Shown piece after piece: positions 49,201 through 52,400 of a stretch of DNA of 64,000 nt. The first letter of the stretch is position 1, and the number at the start of each line of letters is the position of its first letter. This DNA comes from Combretum micranthum. Its lineage: Eukaryota; Streptophyta; Magnoliopsida; Myrtales; Combretaceae. The notes under the pieces were generated by a model, which was not told the DNA's origin, did not search any database, and saw only the letters and a list, made by a program, of their open reading frames with translations. The stretch lies in NCBI GenBank assembly GCA_024138025.1, contig JAMXBD010000426.1:124001-188000 (forward strand), read 5' to 3'. A program made the translations under genes and the position numbers.

Positions 49201-51794
49201 ATTGTGATTTTTGTAAAGATTGCTTTGATAATTATCTTAAAAATCTGCCTTTAACTTTATTGTATCTTAAGATATTTGCTTTTGAACTTGGGCTTGGGCT
49301 TGGGCTTAGGCTTGATTTATGGGTTAAGGCTTGGATTTCATTTAGAAAGAGTTGGGCTTGTTTTTCTAAAAGAATTTTACAGCGAGAGGCTTCTTCAATT
49401 TGAAAACTTACTTAATACAAACATCAATTTCACTCTAATGTCTAATTACAACAACACATAAAATTACATCAGCTAAACAATCACTACTAATCCATGCACC
49501 ATTCAACACACACACGCACATATGAAATTATATAATTAGTTTTGGGATATTTCAAATACATTCGACCCAAATCGTGTTAGCAATTTTACTTTCGGCAGTC
49601 ATCAACACAAGCATTAAAAAAATCCCACCCTATTTTTTATGCTGTGAAAGAATCGAGCACACTGAATGGCTAAAGCCATGCTTGTGGAGAAGTTCCATGG
49701 GCACATTGCCAAGCTTGACCCAAATAGCTAGAAAGGTGAAACCTTAACATGGGAAGGACATCCCCATTTTCCATCATTGAAGAATAAGGAATCAAATAGT
49801 GATGTATCAGGGGTTTCAAGAACTCTTACAATTTGACTGTCATTTTCTAGTTTGAATCTCTTTTCATTGCTGAATACTTTAAATAGCCTGTCACAGTCCC
49901 ATATGGAATGAGCAATCTTTTCAACCACAGCAAAGGAAGGCTTTCACTAAGGAAGCAAGCTACTAGATTGTCTTTAATGAGCTCCAAACTTGGTCACTTT
50001 TGGTGGTGGTACCACCACTAAAATAGCTTTCCCATCTAAGACACGATGATAATAAATGGGGGAGCAATCGAGCTCTGGTTTTGGAGACTGGGTCAGCTCT
50101 AGATTCCAGAGTGAAGTTGGCCATCCTAGTGGGGTGAGTTGTTGTTGGAGGGAGGAGGGTATCACAAATGGTAAGAAAAGGTGGAGTGAGGTGGAGGGCA
50201 AAGAGGGAAGGGAGCAGTCTTTTAAAGAGGACGACGACAAGAACTTTTTTTGTAAGACAAAGGAGAGCAAATGGAAGAACAGGGCACATGCCTAATCTCG
50301 TTGTCACACAGATGGCCTTAGAAAAGGAAGCGTTCACCATGAAACAGTGCCACATTCATAGGTGCAAATTTTTAAGACTTGAAATGCCCTTCTGCACCCT
50401 GCTGGACAAAGGACAGATCCATTAGAGGGAGTTTCACGCTGGAAGAGAGTGGACGTTAAAGGAAAAACTCCATTGGAGGGCTGGCAGTGAGCATTAATGC
50501 ACTGGAGTATGTTGACTACGGAAGGCATAAGCCCTAGCAGAGAAAAGACACACGAAAGGAAGGAGAATATCCAGGAGAAAGAAACCCTGGCAAGGGAATG
50601 GCTGGTGGGAGATGCACCAGATGTCAGCTATAGGGTCCACTGACAAGGGTGAGGCTAATAGGGTGGCAGAGTGAGGGAATTTGCACTGGGAAGAAGAATC
50701 CTAGAAGCTGAAGTGAGAAACACGAAGGGAACACTCAAGAGGGAGAAAATGCTGGCAAGAGGACTCCAGTGATGGAGCTGGCCAGTGTATGAGGCTGCCA
50801 GTGAGGAGAGGCTGCCAGGGCAGGCTGCAAGCGAGAGACGCCACTTAGAGAGTGAAGAACAAAACCCCTAGAATGGAAACTCAAATTCAAACAAGTAAAA
50901 AGTTCAGAGGCATTGGACATTCTCTCTCTAAACTTTGATTCTATTTTCATGACAGTCATATATAATAAATTCTCTGAATAAATCGGTATATGCAAGTGCA
51001 ATTTACTACATACATGATTCTTTACTATCTAGTTCTTGAGCATAAATCATTATATGAGGTGAGCAAACTATGGTTTTGGAATTAATAGTGAAACTACGGC
51101 ATTATGCTTCGCTTTTAGTAGCTGGCTTTGATGGCAGTAGTTGAATAGAAGAATTGGTGAACAATGATGATAATGGTTTTCTTCTTTCAAAAGACGGAAT
51201 TCATTTTCATTAAATTATCCATTGACATTTTCCATGATTGTCAACCACCTCAACTTGCAAGTTGCAACTGATTGCCACATTTATCTCCCACCATCAATTG
51301 TGGCTTCAATTCACTGGTAACTGAACATTTTAAGATTATTATGATAACATTTAGCTAATGTAATGATAACATATGTTGAGAAAGTCCAGAAAGCAAAAGA
51401 AAAATGCCTGTTATTCTACTAAAAGAAATACTTTAAAAAGAAGCTCCACCTACCTGCCTTAAATTTAAGCTTGCAGAAAGAAATGTGGTTTTCATATTGA
51501 GTAAATTGCTCTTTCGCTCTCATACATTAAAAACATGGTGTCAACCCTAGAACTGATGTTGGATTTATTCTAGGGTTTGTTTTCATACAAGCGACAATTT
51601 TTTTCTTGTTTTCAACACTTCAGCATGAATTAACAAGCAAAATGTTTTTTGCATTTATTGGGAAAATTATGACCAGTAGTGTTATGCGCATTCTACTACA
51701 TTGTTCTCGGATAACATCGTCTCTCATGTTTCAATTTGTTCAGGAGCTTCAATCAATGAACATCATTCCTCGGCTGAAATTATCCGATTCTTGA
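1..51794 (+). CDS. NRPC2: RNA polymerase III second-largest subunit (35 exons, 5'-partial)
   Basis: Second-largest (beta-like) catalytic subunit of nuclear RNA polymerase III, which transcribes tRNA, 5S rRNA and other small RNA genes. Joined exons give 1075 residues plus stop; plant and animal RPC2 proteins are about 1130 to 1160 residues, so only the N-terminal ~80-90 are outside the window. Visible in order (numbering from the window start): protrusion/lobe (~1-365), fork with [23 protein letters not shown] (~392-413), external domains (~440-600), hybrid-binding region with YDIEDA (Glu/Asp ~679/680) and [12 protein letters not shown] (~827-838), then wall/anchor, and a C-terminal zinc ribbon (Cys ~1018, 1021, 1036, 1039). 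The Pol III type is shown by [27 protein letters not shown] and the ending [15 protein letters not shown]. All 34 introns are GT-AG, phases are consistent and no exon is disrupted, so the gene looks functional. Introns total about 48.6 kb. Confidence 0.97.
94..4406 (+). other. NRPC2 intron 1 (4.3 kb)
   Basis: Contains an antisense LINE fragment (about 690-2190), an A-rich run near 3143-3161 and a diverged direct repeat of about 65 bp (gctgctcaagtgaagca.. at ~3848 and ~4100). About 2200-3840 shows no recognisable gene. Confidence 0.85.
690..2190 (-). pseudogene. LINE (non-LTR) reverse transcriptase C-terminus, decayed
   Basis: Read on the minus strand, 2180 to about 1630 gives the end of a plant LINE reverse transcriptase ([20 protein letters not shown], a YLGAPL motif, [14 protein letters not shown], and MRNFLWSG), interrupted by at least two in-frame stops. 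1438 down to about 1010 gives the downstream zinc-binding domain (zf-RVT type: [18 protein letters not shown].., then [22 protein letters not shown]). The endonuclease and polymerase palm are absent, so this is a 5'-truncated, dead copy in antisense orientation to NRPC2. Both ends are uncertain. Confidence 0.8.
4407..4479 (+). CDS. NRPC2: NRPC2 exon 2
   Basis: Encodes [19 protein letters not shown].. after a 4.3-kb intron; acceptor tttcag, donor gtaatt. Protrusion region. Confidence 0.95.
4585..4675 (+). CDS. NRPC2: NRPC2 exon 3
   Basis: Encodes [20 protein letters not shown] and onward to SRL; highly conserved in RPC2. Acceptor gatgcag, donor gtttgt; ends in phase 1. Confidence 0.96.
4758..4810 (+). 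CDS. NRPC2: NRPC2 exon 4
   Basis: Encodes [18 protein letters not shown], the conserved DPGGYF..KG.EK motif of second-largest polymerase subunits. Acceptor tttag, donor gtcaga. Confidence 0.96.
4905..4969 (+). CDS. NRPC2: NRPC2 exon 5
   Basis: Encodes [20 protein letters not shown]; the [12 protein letters not shown] block is diagnostic for RPC2. Donor gtgagt; ends in phase 2. Confidence 0.96.
5181..5283 (+). CDS. NRPC2: NRPC2 exon 6
   Basis: Encodes [16 protein letters not shown].. followed by an EKEKIYL segment. Acceptor gtcag, donor gtagtt. Lobe region. Confidence 0.95.
5356..5469 (+). CDS. NRPC2: NRPC2 exon 7
   Basis: Encodes [20 protein letters not shown] and onward to LLPSIE; the KAMG..SDQE block is a Pol III signature. 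Donor gtacca. Confidence 0.96.
5681..5740 (+). CDS. NRPC2: NRPC2 exon 8
   Basis: Encodes [20 protein letters not shown]. It is the last exon before the 7.3-kb intron 8; donor gtttga departs from the plant donor consensus. Confidence 0.94.
6826..7480. mobile_element. Putative non-autonomous DNA transposon (MITE-like) inside the copia relic
   Basis: A 655-bp non-coding block interrupts the copia RNase H region and is flanked by the perfect 8-bp direct repeat gtgtgaga (6817-6824 and 7481-7488), fitting an 8-9 bp target duplication. Ends are only loosely inverted (tgaaataatt.. against tgaaaaacatg..). The interior repeats the motif aaacgcgat/aatcgcgttt and relatives at about 6930, 7262, 7302, 7333, and 7389, and contains a GA-rich expansion. 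Class hAT or Mutator-like is possible. Confidence 0.5.
7038..7230. repeat. GA-rich microsatellite tract
   Basis: Pure (GA)n from 7038 to 7069, followed by interrupted GA/GAGA purine-rich sequence to about 7230. Long open frames here (Ser/Leu-rich on the minus strand) are artefacts of the repeat. Confidence 0.9.
8109..8288 (+). mobile_element. SINE inserted in the copia reverse transcriptase
   Basis: A 180-bp insert flanked by the direct repeat gagttgctaag (8097-8107 and 8289-8299). Removing it and one repeat restores a continuous copia reading frame on the minus strand. The insert has a box A-like tagtcgttaagg (8127-8138) and a box B-like ggtttgaaactc (8175-8186) at tRNA-type Pol III spacing. 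Both boxes are diverged. It has no ORF. Confidence 0.7.
10647..11478. mobile_element. Non-autonomous DNA transposon with ~150-bp terminal inverted repeats
   Basis: 10647-10795 and the reverse complement of 11325-11478 match over about 150 bp (gggaaaag.aaataaatattattaatt.., then a shared cctaaatttaggcaa.tta. block). Subterminal regions carry at least eight copies of GACGAG or CTCGTC. It lies in the copia 5' LTR with imperfect 8-bp flanks gaaaaaac and aacaaaac. The middle (about 10845-11200) is less AT-rich and unidentified; it could be captured host sequence. No transposase is present. Mutator-like or hAT are the likeliest classes. Confidence 0.75.
13006..13044 (+). CDS. NRPC2: NRPC2 exon 9 (39-bp micro-exon)
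   Basis: Encodes [13 protein letters not shown], only 13 residues, after the 7.3-kb intron. Acceptor atgcag, donor gtttca. Position matches the variable basic loop that follows the lobe in RPC2 proteins; this is the least conserved exon, so support is mostly from phase and position. Confidence 0.85.
13165..13215 (+). CDS. NRPC2: NRPC2 exon 10
   Basis: Encodes [17 protein letters not shown]; acceptor gggtag, donor gtaagt. Confidence 0.92.
13304..13402 (+). CDS. NRPC2: NRPC2 exon 11
   Basis: Encodes [20 protein letters not shown] and onward to NKDAMDDK; the F..KC.Y..VM.RR pattern is conserved in RPC2. Donor gtaaat. Confidence 0.96.
13403..15380 (+). other. NRPC2 intron 11 (2.0 kb)
   Basis: Contains a MITE at 13898-14165 and A- or T-rich runs (13611-13624, 14220-14234, 15147-15166). 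The rest shows nothing recognisable. Confidence 0.8.
13898..14165. mobile_element. MITE with TIR gggttaatgtcaaaaata
   Basis: A 268-bp foldback. The left end gggttaatgtcaaaaatagt pairs with the right end (reverse complement gggataatgtcaaaaataat), and the inverted similarity continues for about 85 bp including ggtac..ttt.a.taattt.gtacct. Flanks tttttaaaa and ttctaaaaa match at 7 of 9 positions, fitting a decayed 9-bp duplication as in Mutator-like MITEs. Confidence 0.8.
15381..15440 (+). CDS. NRPC2: NRPC2 exon 12
   Basis: Encodes [29 protein letters not shown] is universal among second-largest subunits. Donor gtaagt. Confidence 0.97.
15524..15616 (+). CDS. NRPC2: NRPC2 exon 13
   Basis: Encodes [20 protein letters not shown] plus a short basic/serine stretch ending LDLSR; a variable lobe segment. 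Donor gtaagt. Confidence 0.93.
15617..16116 (+). other. NRPC2 intron 13 (500 bp)
   Basis: Ordinary T-rich intron. No element recognised. Confidence 0.9.
16117..16218 (+). CDS. NRPC2: NRPC2 exon 14
   Basis: Encodes [20 protein letters not shown] then [12 protein letters not shown]; the STGNW..KRF..R.G.TQ block is conserved from human to plant Pol III. Donor gtttct. Confidence 0.96.
16296..16406 (+). CDS. NRPC2: NRPC2 exon 15
   Basis: Encodes [20 protein letters not shown] then [12 protein letters not shown], the start of the fork domain. Donor gtgcta. Confidence 0.97.
16514..16630 (+). CDS. NRPC2: NRPC2 exon 16 (fork domain)
   Basis: Encodes [20 protein letters not shown] followed by [10 protein letters not shown]; the WG..CP.DTPEGE.CGLVKN motif is the best-known signature of the subunit family. 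Confidence 0.98.
16631..17197 (+). other. NRPC2 intron 16 (567 bp)
   Basis: T-rich intron with a short ggggggg-aaaaaaaaaa junction at about 16687-16703. No gene or element recognised. Confidence 0.9.
17198..17314 (+). CDS. NRPC2: NRPC2 exon 17
   Basis: Encodes [20 protein letters not shown] and the conserved NG.ILG segment, external domain. Acceptor gattcag, donor gtgcct. Confidence 0.95.
17412..17492 (+). CDS. NRPC2: NRPC2 exon 18
   Basis: Encodes [20 protein letters not shown] plus VYVNEKQ; the LR..RRAG.. EFVS pattern is conserved. Donor gtgacc. Confidence 0.95.
17493..18182 (+). other. NRPC2 intron 18 (690 bp)
   Basis: AT-rich intron; nothing recognised. Confidence 0.9.
18183..18287 (+). 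CDS. NRPC2: NRPC2 exon 19
   Basis: Encodes [20 protein letters not shown] and onward to HHMKELL; the SD.GR.CRP motif is conserved. Donor gttagt. Confidence 0.96.
18365..18445 (+). CDS. NRPC2: NRPC2 exon 20
   Basis: Encodes [20 protein letters not shown] then [18 protein letters not shown] is conserved in Pol III. Donor gtatga. Confidence 0.96.
18538..18669 (+). CDS. NRPC2: NRPC2 exon 21
   Basis: Encodes [20 protein letters not shown] and then [17 protein letters not shown]. The spacer between IALYE and TTHIE is short, without the acidic insertion known from Arabidopsis. Confidence 0.97.
18816..18860 (+). CDS. NRPC2: NRPC2 exon 22
   Basis: Encodes [15 protein letters not shown], start of the hybrid-binding domain; last exon before the 6.3-kb intron 22. 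Donor gtaagt. Confidence 0.97.
19186..19450 (+). mobile_element. SINE-like element (tentative)
   Basis: A box A-like ttggcctagtgttaag (19188-19203) and box B-like agttcaaattcc (19240-19251) lie about 50 bp apart, the arrangement of tRNA-derived SINE heads. The 3' limit and target duplication could not be fixed. Confidence 0.4.
19795..20790 (+). repeat. Diverged direct repeat pair
   Basis: aagaacaagaagcagcagta starts both copies (about 19795 and 20505). The similarity resumes with gcagccaaag.aatgtgggtc at about 20103 and 20691. A ttatcagag sequence precedes the second copy (about 20490), resembling the primer-binding start of an LTR element, but no coding relic supports this. Confidence 0.55.
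20862..22475 (+). pseudogene. LINE reverse transcriptase C-terminus with poly(A) tail, decayed
   Basis: Sense-strand fragments show the thumb-proximal LINE motif [20 protein letters not shown] and [20 protein letters not shown] (20870-21080), then [14 protein letters not shown] (21270), then the zf-RVT-like [13 protein letters not shown] and [10 protein letters not shown] (21830-21915), with many stops and frameshifts. It ends in an A-rich tail (about 22463-22474) as expected for target-primed insertion. 5'-truncated and inactive. Confidence 0.8.
23655..24690. repeat. Three related ~110-bp repeats, LTR-like context
   Basis: atgggaggtt.ctcc.....gagtg.c.....(t)ctcatattatcattt.ctta occurs at about 23655-23767, 24462-24573 and 24575-24690, the last two in tandem. 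Just before the second copy, ggccttgatacca (24440-24452) is the complement of a tggtatcaaggcc primer-site-like sequence, so this could be the LTR end of a decayed minus-strand element. Confidence 0.5.
25203..25280 (+). CDS. NRPC2: NRPC2 exon 23
   Basis: Encodes [20 protein letters not shown] plus TRTIEL, following the family pattern NR.DTL.YLL.YPQ.P. Acceptor atgtag, donor gttagt. Confidence 0.97.
25354..25493 (+). CDS. NRPC2: NRPC2 exon 24 (active-site region)
   Basis: Encodes [20 protein letters not shown] then [13 protein letters not shown]. The Glu-Asp of YDIEDA contributes to nucleotide/metal handling at the polymerase active centre. Ends in phase 2, donor gtatcc. Confidence 0.98.
25581..25695 (+). 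CDS. NRPC2: NRPC2 exon 25
   Basis: Encodes [20 protein letters not shown] then a variable segment ending HWEKMQ. Acceptor accag; precedes the 5.3-kb intron 25. Confidence 0.94.
25850..27830 (-). mobile_element. Ty1/copia relic (RT and RNase H)
   Basis: On the minus strand, about 27270-27100 resembles the RT start ([14 protein letters not shown]), 26985-26890 has [17 protein letters not shown], 26400-26330 has [20 protein letters not shown] (RNase H-proximal), and 26080-25870 has [10 protein letters not shown] and [16 protein letters not shown]. Stops and frameshifts are frequent. No LTRs were identified. Confidence 0.7.
28188..28233 (+). repeat. T16 then G30 homopolymer junction
   Basis: Sixteen T (28188-28203) followed by 30 consecutive G (28204-28233) on the coding strand, inside intron 25. 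The glycine-rich open frames across it are artefacts. Length is likely to be unreliable in any assembly. Confidence 0.9.
28250..29000 (+). pseudogene. Possible LINE 3' remnant
   Basis: Fragments such as [18 protein letters not shown] (28243-28296) and [20 protein letters not shown] (28876-28937) resemble the zinc-binding and C-terminal AA.Y..W..R part of plant LINE polyproteins, with stops between. Assignment is weak. Confidence 0.35.
29833..30145. mobile_element. MITE of the ggtatcaacgttt family, copy 1
   Basis: 313-bp foldback with many inverted and direct copies of ggtatcaa(c/t)gttt and tcaaataaga; left end agggtaaattgtattg.., right end (reverse complement) ggaaaatgatcaac... A relative lies at 54240-54647. 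Confidence 0.65.
30997..31118 (+). CDS. NRPC2: NRPC2 exon 26
   Basis: Encodes [20 protein letters not shown] followed by VNKETP; LD.DG...PGE...N.... NK is conserved. Ends in phase 2, donor gtcagt. Confidence 0.96.
31198..31333 (+). CDS. NRPC2: NRPC2 exon 27
   Basis: Encodes [20 protein letters not shown], then [12 protein letters not shown]; the R.TRRPE|.GDKF junction is conserved. Donor gtgaga. Confidence 0.96.
31432..31562 (+). CDS. NRPC2: NRPC2 exon 28
   Basis: Encodes [20 protein letters not shown] then the [12 protein letters not shown] motif; conserved catalytic-core Lys and His. Followed by intron 28, which contains the copia element. Confidence 0.98.
31806..32040 (-). repeat. 3' LTR of the intron-28 copia element
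   Basis: Minus-strand LTR begins TGTTGATATAC and ends TTTCATCA (TG...CA). Contains three tandem ~41-bp copies of a ttgtgactattggtctacctta-type unit, which are shared with the other LTR. Confidence 0.96.
32041..32060 (-). promoter_or_regulatory. Polypurine tract
   Basis: Minus strand reads gctccaacttgagggggag directly before the 3' LTR, the usual priming site for plus-strand DNA synthesis in copia elements. Confidence 0.9.
32048..33832 (-). CDS. Copia reverse transcriptase-RNase H (intact frame)
   Basis: 594 codons without a stop. Visible are [36 protein letters not shown], the polymerase centre [28 protein letters not shown], then RNase H with [41 protein letters not shown] and [13 protein letters not shown]. 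Catalytic Asp residues of RT and RNase H appear present. In an intact element this would be the C-terminal part of a gag-pol polyprotein, so it lacks its own proper start; the frame is separated from integrase by a disruption at 33833-33920. Confidence 0.93.
   Translation of the reverse strand: MDKPDLKRYSRRNKDTTEEVIVQPTLCCQESSSSGELFFDDLDKPISQRKGVRACTKHPISNFVSYDSLSPTYRGFALSISSVSIPQDWKEALNDPKWKGAMIEEMKALTKNETWELVTSPPGKKLVGCKWVFTVKHKADGSIDRFKARLVAKGFTQTYGVDYQETFAPVAKMNTIRILLSCAANLDWDLQQFDVKNALHGDLEEEVYMEIPPGFDTETTHGKVCRLKKALYGLKQSPRAWFDRFSKAMTSFGYQQSNADHTLFIKHNKGKITILIVYVDDIVMTGDDEKEIARLKKLLAQEFEIKDLGKLQYFLGIEVARSKKGIFISQRKYILDLLEETGMLGCKPAESPIENNHKLQVGIGDAVDLGRYQRLVGRLIYLSHTRPDIAYAVSLVSQFMHDPRESHMQAVFRILRYLKSAPGKGLLFAKHGHLQIECFTDADWAGSPSDRRSTTGYCTFVGGNLVTWRSKKQNVVARSSAEAEYRAMAQGVCELLWVQKILEELSLSSKDTLSLYCDNKAAINIAQNPVQHDRTKHIEIDRHFIKEKLNNGALNLHHVTSDKQLADVFTKGLCHRTYHTLVCKLGMCDIYAPT
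33921..35060 (-). pseudogene. Copia integrase (intact core, disconnected frame)
   Basis: 379 codons. Zinc-binding residues are visible in WHRRLGHPS and CDPCEYAKH, and the D,D,E core in [19 protein letters not shown] and [15 protein letters not shown]. The copia-type C-terminus has [20 protein letters not shown]. It cuts and joins DNA ends during insertion. It is out of frame with protease upstream (about 35060-35120) and with RT downstream. Confidence 0.9.
35061..35440 (-). pseudogene. Copia protease region, frameshifted
   Basis: 35313-35060 carries [13 protein letters not shown], the aspartic protease active site (DSG), then runs into the wrong frame around 35115. 35314-35440 links to the gag zinc knuckle with another frame change. 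Confidence 0.85.
35441..36263 (-). pseudogene. Copia gag, disrupted
   Basis: The N-terminal gag frame (36263-35793) contains [20 protein letters not shown] and [11 protein letters not shown], ends early by a frameshift at about 35800, continues in another frame with [20 protein letters not shown], then meets a stop near 35655. The zinc knuckle starts CDYCG (35500) and is then frameshifted. It encodes the nucleocapsid in intact elements. Confidence 0.88.
36264..36659 (-). other. GC-rich leader of the copia element
   Basis: Untranslated leader between PBS and gag, strikingly GC-rich against its AT-rich surroundings (36330-36545), with short tandem units on the + strand of the form cgtcggaatagtgc (four diverged copies, 36273-36340). 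The long open frames here are by-products of base composition. Confidence 0.75.
36665..36676 (-). promoter_or_regulatory. Primer-binding site (initiator tRNA-Met)
   Basis: Minus strand reads TGGTATCAGAGC next to the 5' LTR end, complementary to the plant initiator tRNA-Met 3' end. Confidence 0.95.
36677..36911 (-). repeat. 5' LTR of the intron-28 copia element
   Basis: 235 bp, near-identical to the LTR at 31806-32040; ends TG...CA; abuts target duplication GGTAG at 36912-36916. Confidence 0.96.
37151..37276 (+). CDS. NRPC2: NRPC2 exon 29
   Basis: Encodes [20 protein letters not shown] then [10 protein letters not shown]; its first codon is completed from exon 28 across the copia-bearing intron. 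Acceptor tgacag. Confidence 0.97.
37356..37411 (+). CDS. NRPC2: NRPC2 exon 30
   Basis: Encodes [18 protein letters not shown] (plus split codons at both ends). Acceptor gacag, donor gttgtt; precedes the 4.5-kb intron 30. Confidence 0.95.
38360..38640 (+). pseudogene. LINE zinc-binding domain fragment
   Basis: Near 38388-38485 the + strand reads [14 protein letters not shown] then [20 protein letters not shown] (after a one-base shift), matching the H.FF.CPFS..IW pattern of LINE zf-RVT domains. Short and broken. Confidence 0.5.
39725..41420 (+). pseudogene. LINE reverse transcriptase, decayed, interrupted by a tandem repeat
   Basis: 39725-39960 carries the RT palm: after minor frameshifts [20 protein letters not shown], then LCYADDLM with the catalytic YADD, then [12 protein letters not shown]. 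40985-41290 carries the zinc-binding part ([34 protein letters not shown]) and [12 protein letters not shown]. The order is that of a sense-oriented LINE; the region between includes the repeat at 40071-40567. Confidence 0.75.
40071..40567 (+). repeat. Three tandem copies of a ~165-bp unit
   Basis: Copies 40071-40240, 40241-40403 and 40404-40567, each starting tt(c/t)attccatcta and ending atcaagttag, with an A-rich segment of variable length (tataaaa..gaaagaaa) in the middle. Copies are nearly identical apart from the A tract. Confidence 0.93.
41872..41942 (+). CDS. NRPC2: NRPC2 exon 31
   Basis: Encodes [20 protein letters not shown] then LKHM; the [10 protein letters not shown] motif is universal. 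Acceptor ctgcag, donor gtaaac. Confidence 0.97.
41943..42915 (+). other. NRPC2 intron 31 (973 bp)
   Basis: AT-rich intron; no element recognised. Confidence 0.9.
42916..43000 (+). CDS. NRPC2: NRPC2 exon 32
   Basis: Encodes [20 protein letters not shown] then TEGRARNGG; conserved DK.HAR..GP...TRQPTEG motif. The donor gttcag is weak but phase and homology fix it. Confidence 0.97.
43090..43193 (+). CDS. NRPC2: NRPC2 exon 33
   Basis: Encodes [20 protein letters not shown] then the [11 protein letters not shown] segment; GEMERD is invariant (clamp/anchor). Confidence 0.98.
43194..43529 (+). other. NRPC2 intron 33 (336 bp)
   Basis: Ordinary intron; nothing recognised. Confidence 0.9.
43530..43658 (+). 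CDS. NRPC2: NRPC2 exon 34 (zinc ribbon)
   Basis: Encodes [20 protein letters not shown] then SLCKNG and [10 protein letters not shown]. CxxC...CxxC forms the C-terminal zinc ribbon of the clamp. Donor gtaaat. Confidence 0.97.
43703..43734 (+). repeat. Interrupted G-tract (quadruplex-capable)
   Basis: G16, then a, g7, t, g4 on the coding strand, 45 bp downstream of the exon 34 donor site. Confidence 0.9.
44258..44377 (+). repeat. 5' LTR of the intron-34 copia derivative
   Basis: 120 bp, TG...CA. Compared with the 3' LTR it lacks about 28 bp near its end and one of two copies of an ~20-bp agggtcttttcggtttctt unit. Confidence 0.9.
46490..46655 (+). repeat. 3' LTR of the intron-34 copia derivative
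   Basis: 166 bp beginning TGTTAGAGCTGTAAAT and ending GTATTTCA, followed by the target duplication ATACC. Confidence 0.9.
46823..49554 (-). mobile_element. Solo LTR, ~2.7 kb (probably Ty3/gypsy)
   Basis: Starts TGTAAGGACC and ends GGGATATTTCA on the + strand, flanked by AATAC (46818-46822 and 49555-49559), with no coding relic inside. Read in element orientation (minus) it begins TGAAATATCCC and ends GGTCCTTACA. It includes degenerate cgtgtttc/cacg repeats (48180-48550). The right half of the window end (63229-64000) is a diverged copy of its first ~770 bp. Family assignment rests on LTR length and end sequence only. Confidence 0.85.
49640..49970 (-). pseudogene. Possible LINE ORF1 (gag-like) fragment
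   Basis: Minus strand 49928-49728 reads [20 protein letters not shown], and 49740-49660 in another frame reads [20 protein letters not shown], the W.KL..VP.E... pattern of plant ORF1 (DUF4283-like) proteins. Order and frame breaks make this tentative. Confidence 0.35.
51744..51794 (+). CDS. NRPC2: NRPC2 exon 35 (last coding exon)
   Basis: Encodes [16 protein letters not shown] and TGA. Acceptor gttcag. It lies 8.1 kb after exon 34; [15 protein letters not shown] is identical in sense to other RPC2 C-termini. Confidence 0.97.
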   Translation, partial: ELQSMNIIPRLKLSDS

Positions 51795-52400
51795 TGCTTG
51801 GCCATGCTATCATTATGCTTTTCATTTGAAGGAACTGCGCCAGAGAACTTCCAGTGCTTTACTGATAGCAAGCTAATGCCTACAACCATTCTGGAAATTC
51901 CATTCCACAAACCGTCCTGCGGTGCCCCCAAATAGGGGAATTGCTGCTTGGTCGTAGACCATCAAACTATGCATATCTGTCCTGTAGATTTACAGTTTTG
52001 GTGTCCAACAATGGACTGGCGGTTTTGGTCTGTGAATACAAGATCAAGTGCCCGCACGTGCAGCTGAACCGTGGCTCTGCATATCATGCTCTTGCCATTT
52101 TTGACAATCCGTTGGTCCTTAAAGCTACAACAGAAGTGAGTTGATAGAGATCACAAACATGTCAATAATCTGAATAGTGGTCTGTTATATTTATTTAACT
52201 ATATTACCTATATATTTTCTGAGTGATGCGTTCCTTATATCCTGATGTTAGCGTCGATTGTTTGCATTGAACAATTGTGATATGTGGTCATATGAAGTTG
52301 ATGACATCTTTAATCTGTGTTCTCAGACCTTTTATGCAGATTAAGGGTGCAGGTGCATCCTGGAAATTGCTGTACTGATTTCTTTCTACTTTTATTATTA
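51795..52400 (+). other. NRPC2 3' UTR (end uncertain)
   Basis: Follows the TGA at 51792-51794. No canonical AATAAA is visible; T-rich stretches at about 52177-52215 and 52375-52400 are candidate poly(A) regions. The end given is a guess. Confidence 0.5.

Larger units (their letters stand above)
43659..51743 (+). other. NRPC2 intron 34 (8.1 kb)
   Basis: The largest intron, before the 51-bp last exon. Contains a G-tract (43703-43734), a copia deletion derivative (44258-46655), a 2.7-kb solo LTR (46823-49554) and a possible LINE ORF1 fragment (49640-49970). 49980-51743 shows no recognisable gene. Confidence 0.88.

Noticed and set aside
51941..52144. 67-codon open frame just after the NRPC2 stop
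   Set aside because: Lies in the probable 3' UTR, no recognisable domain, no separate promoter or splice support.
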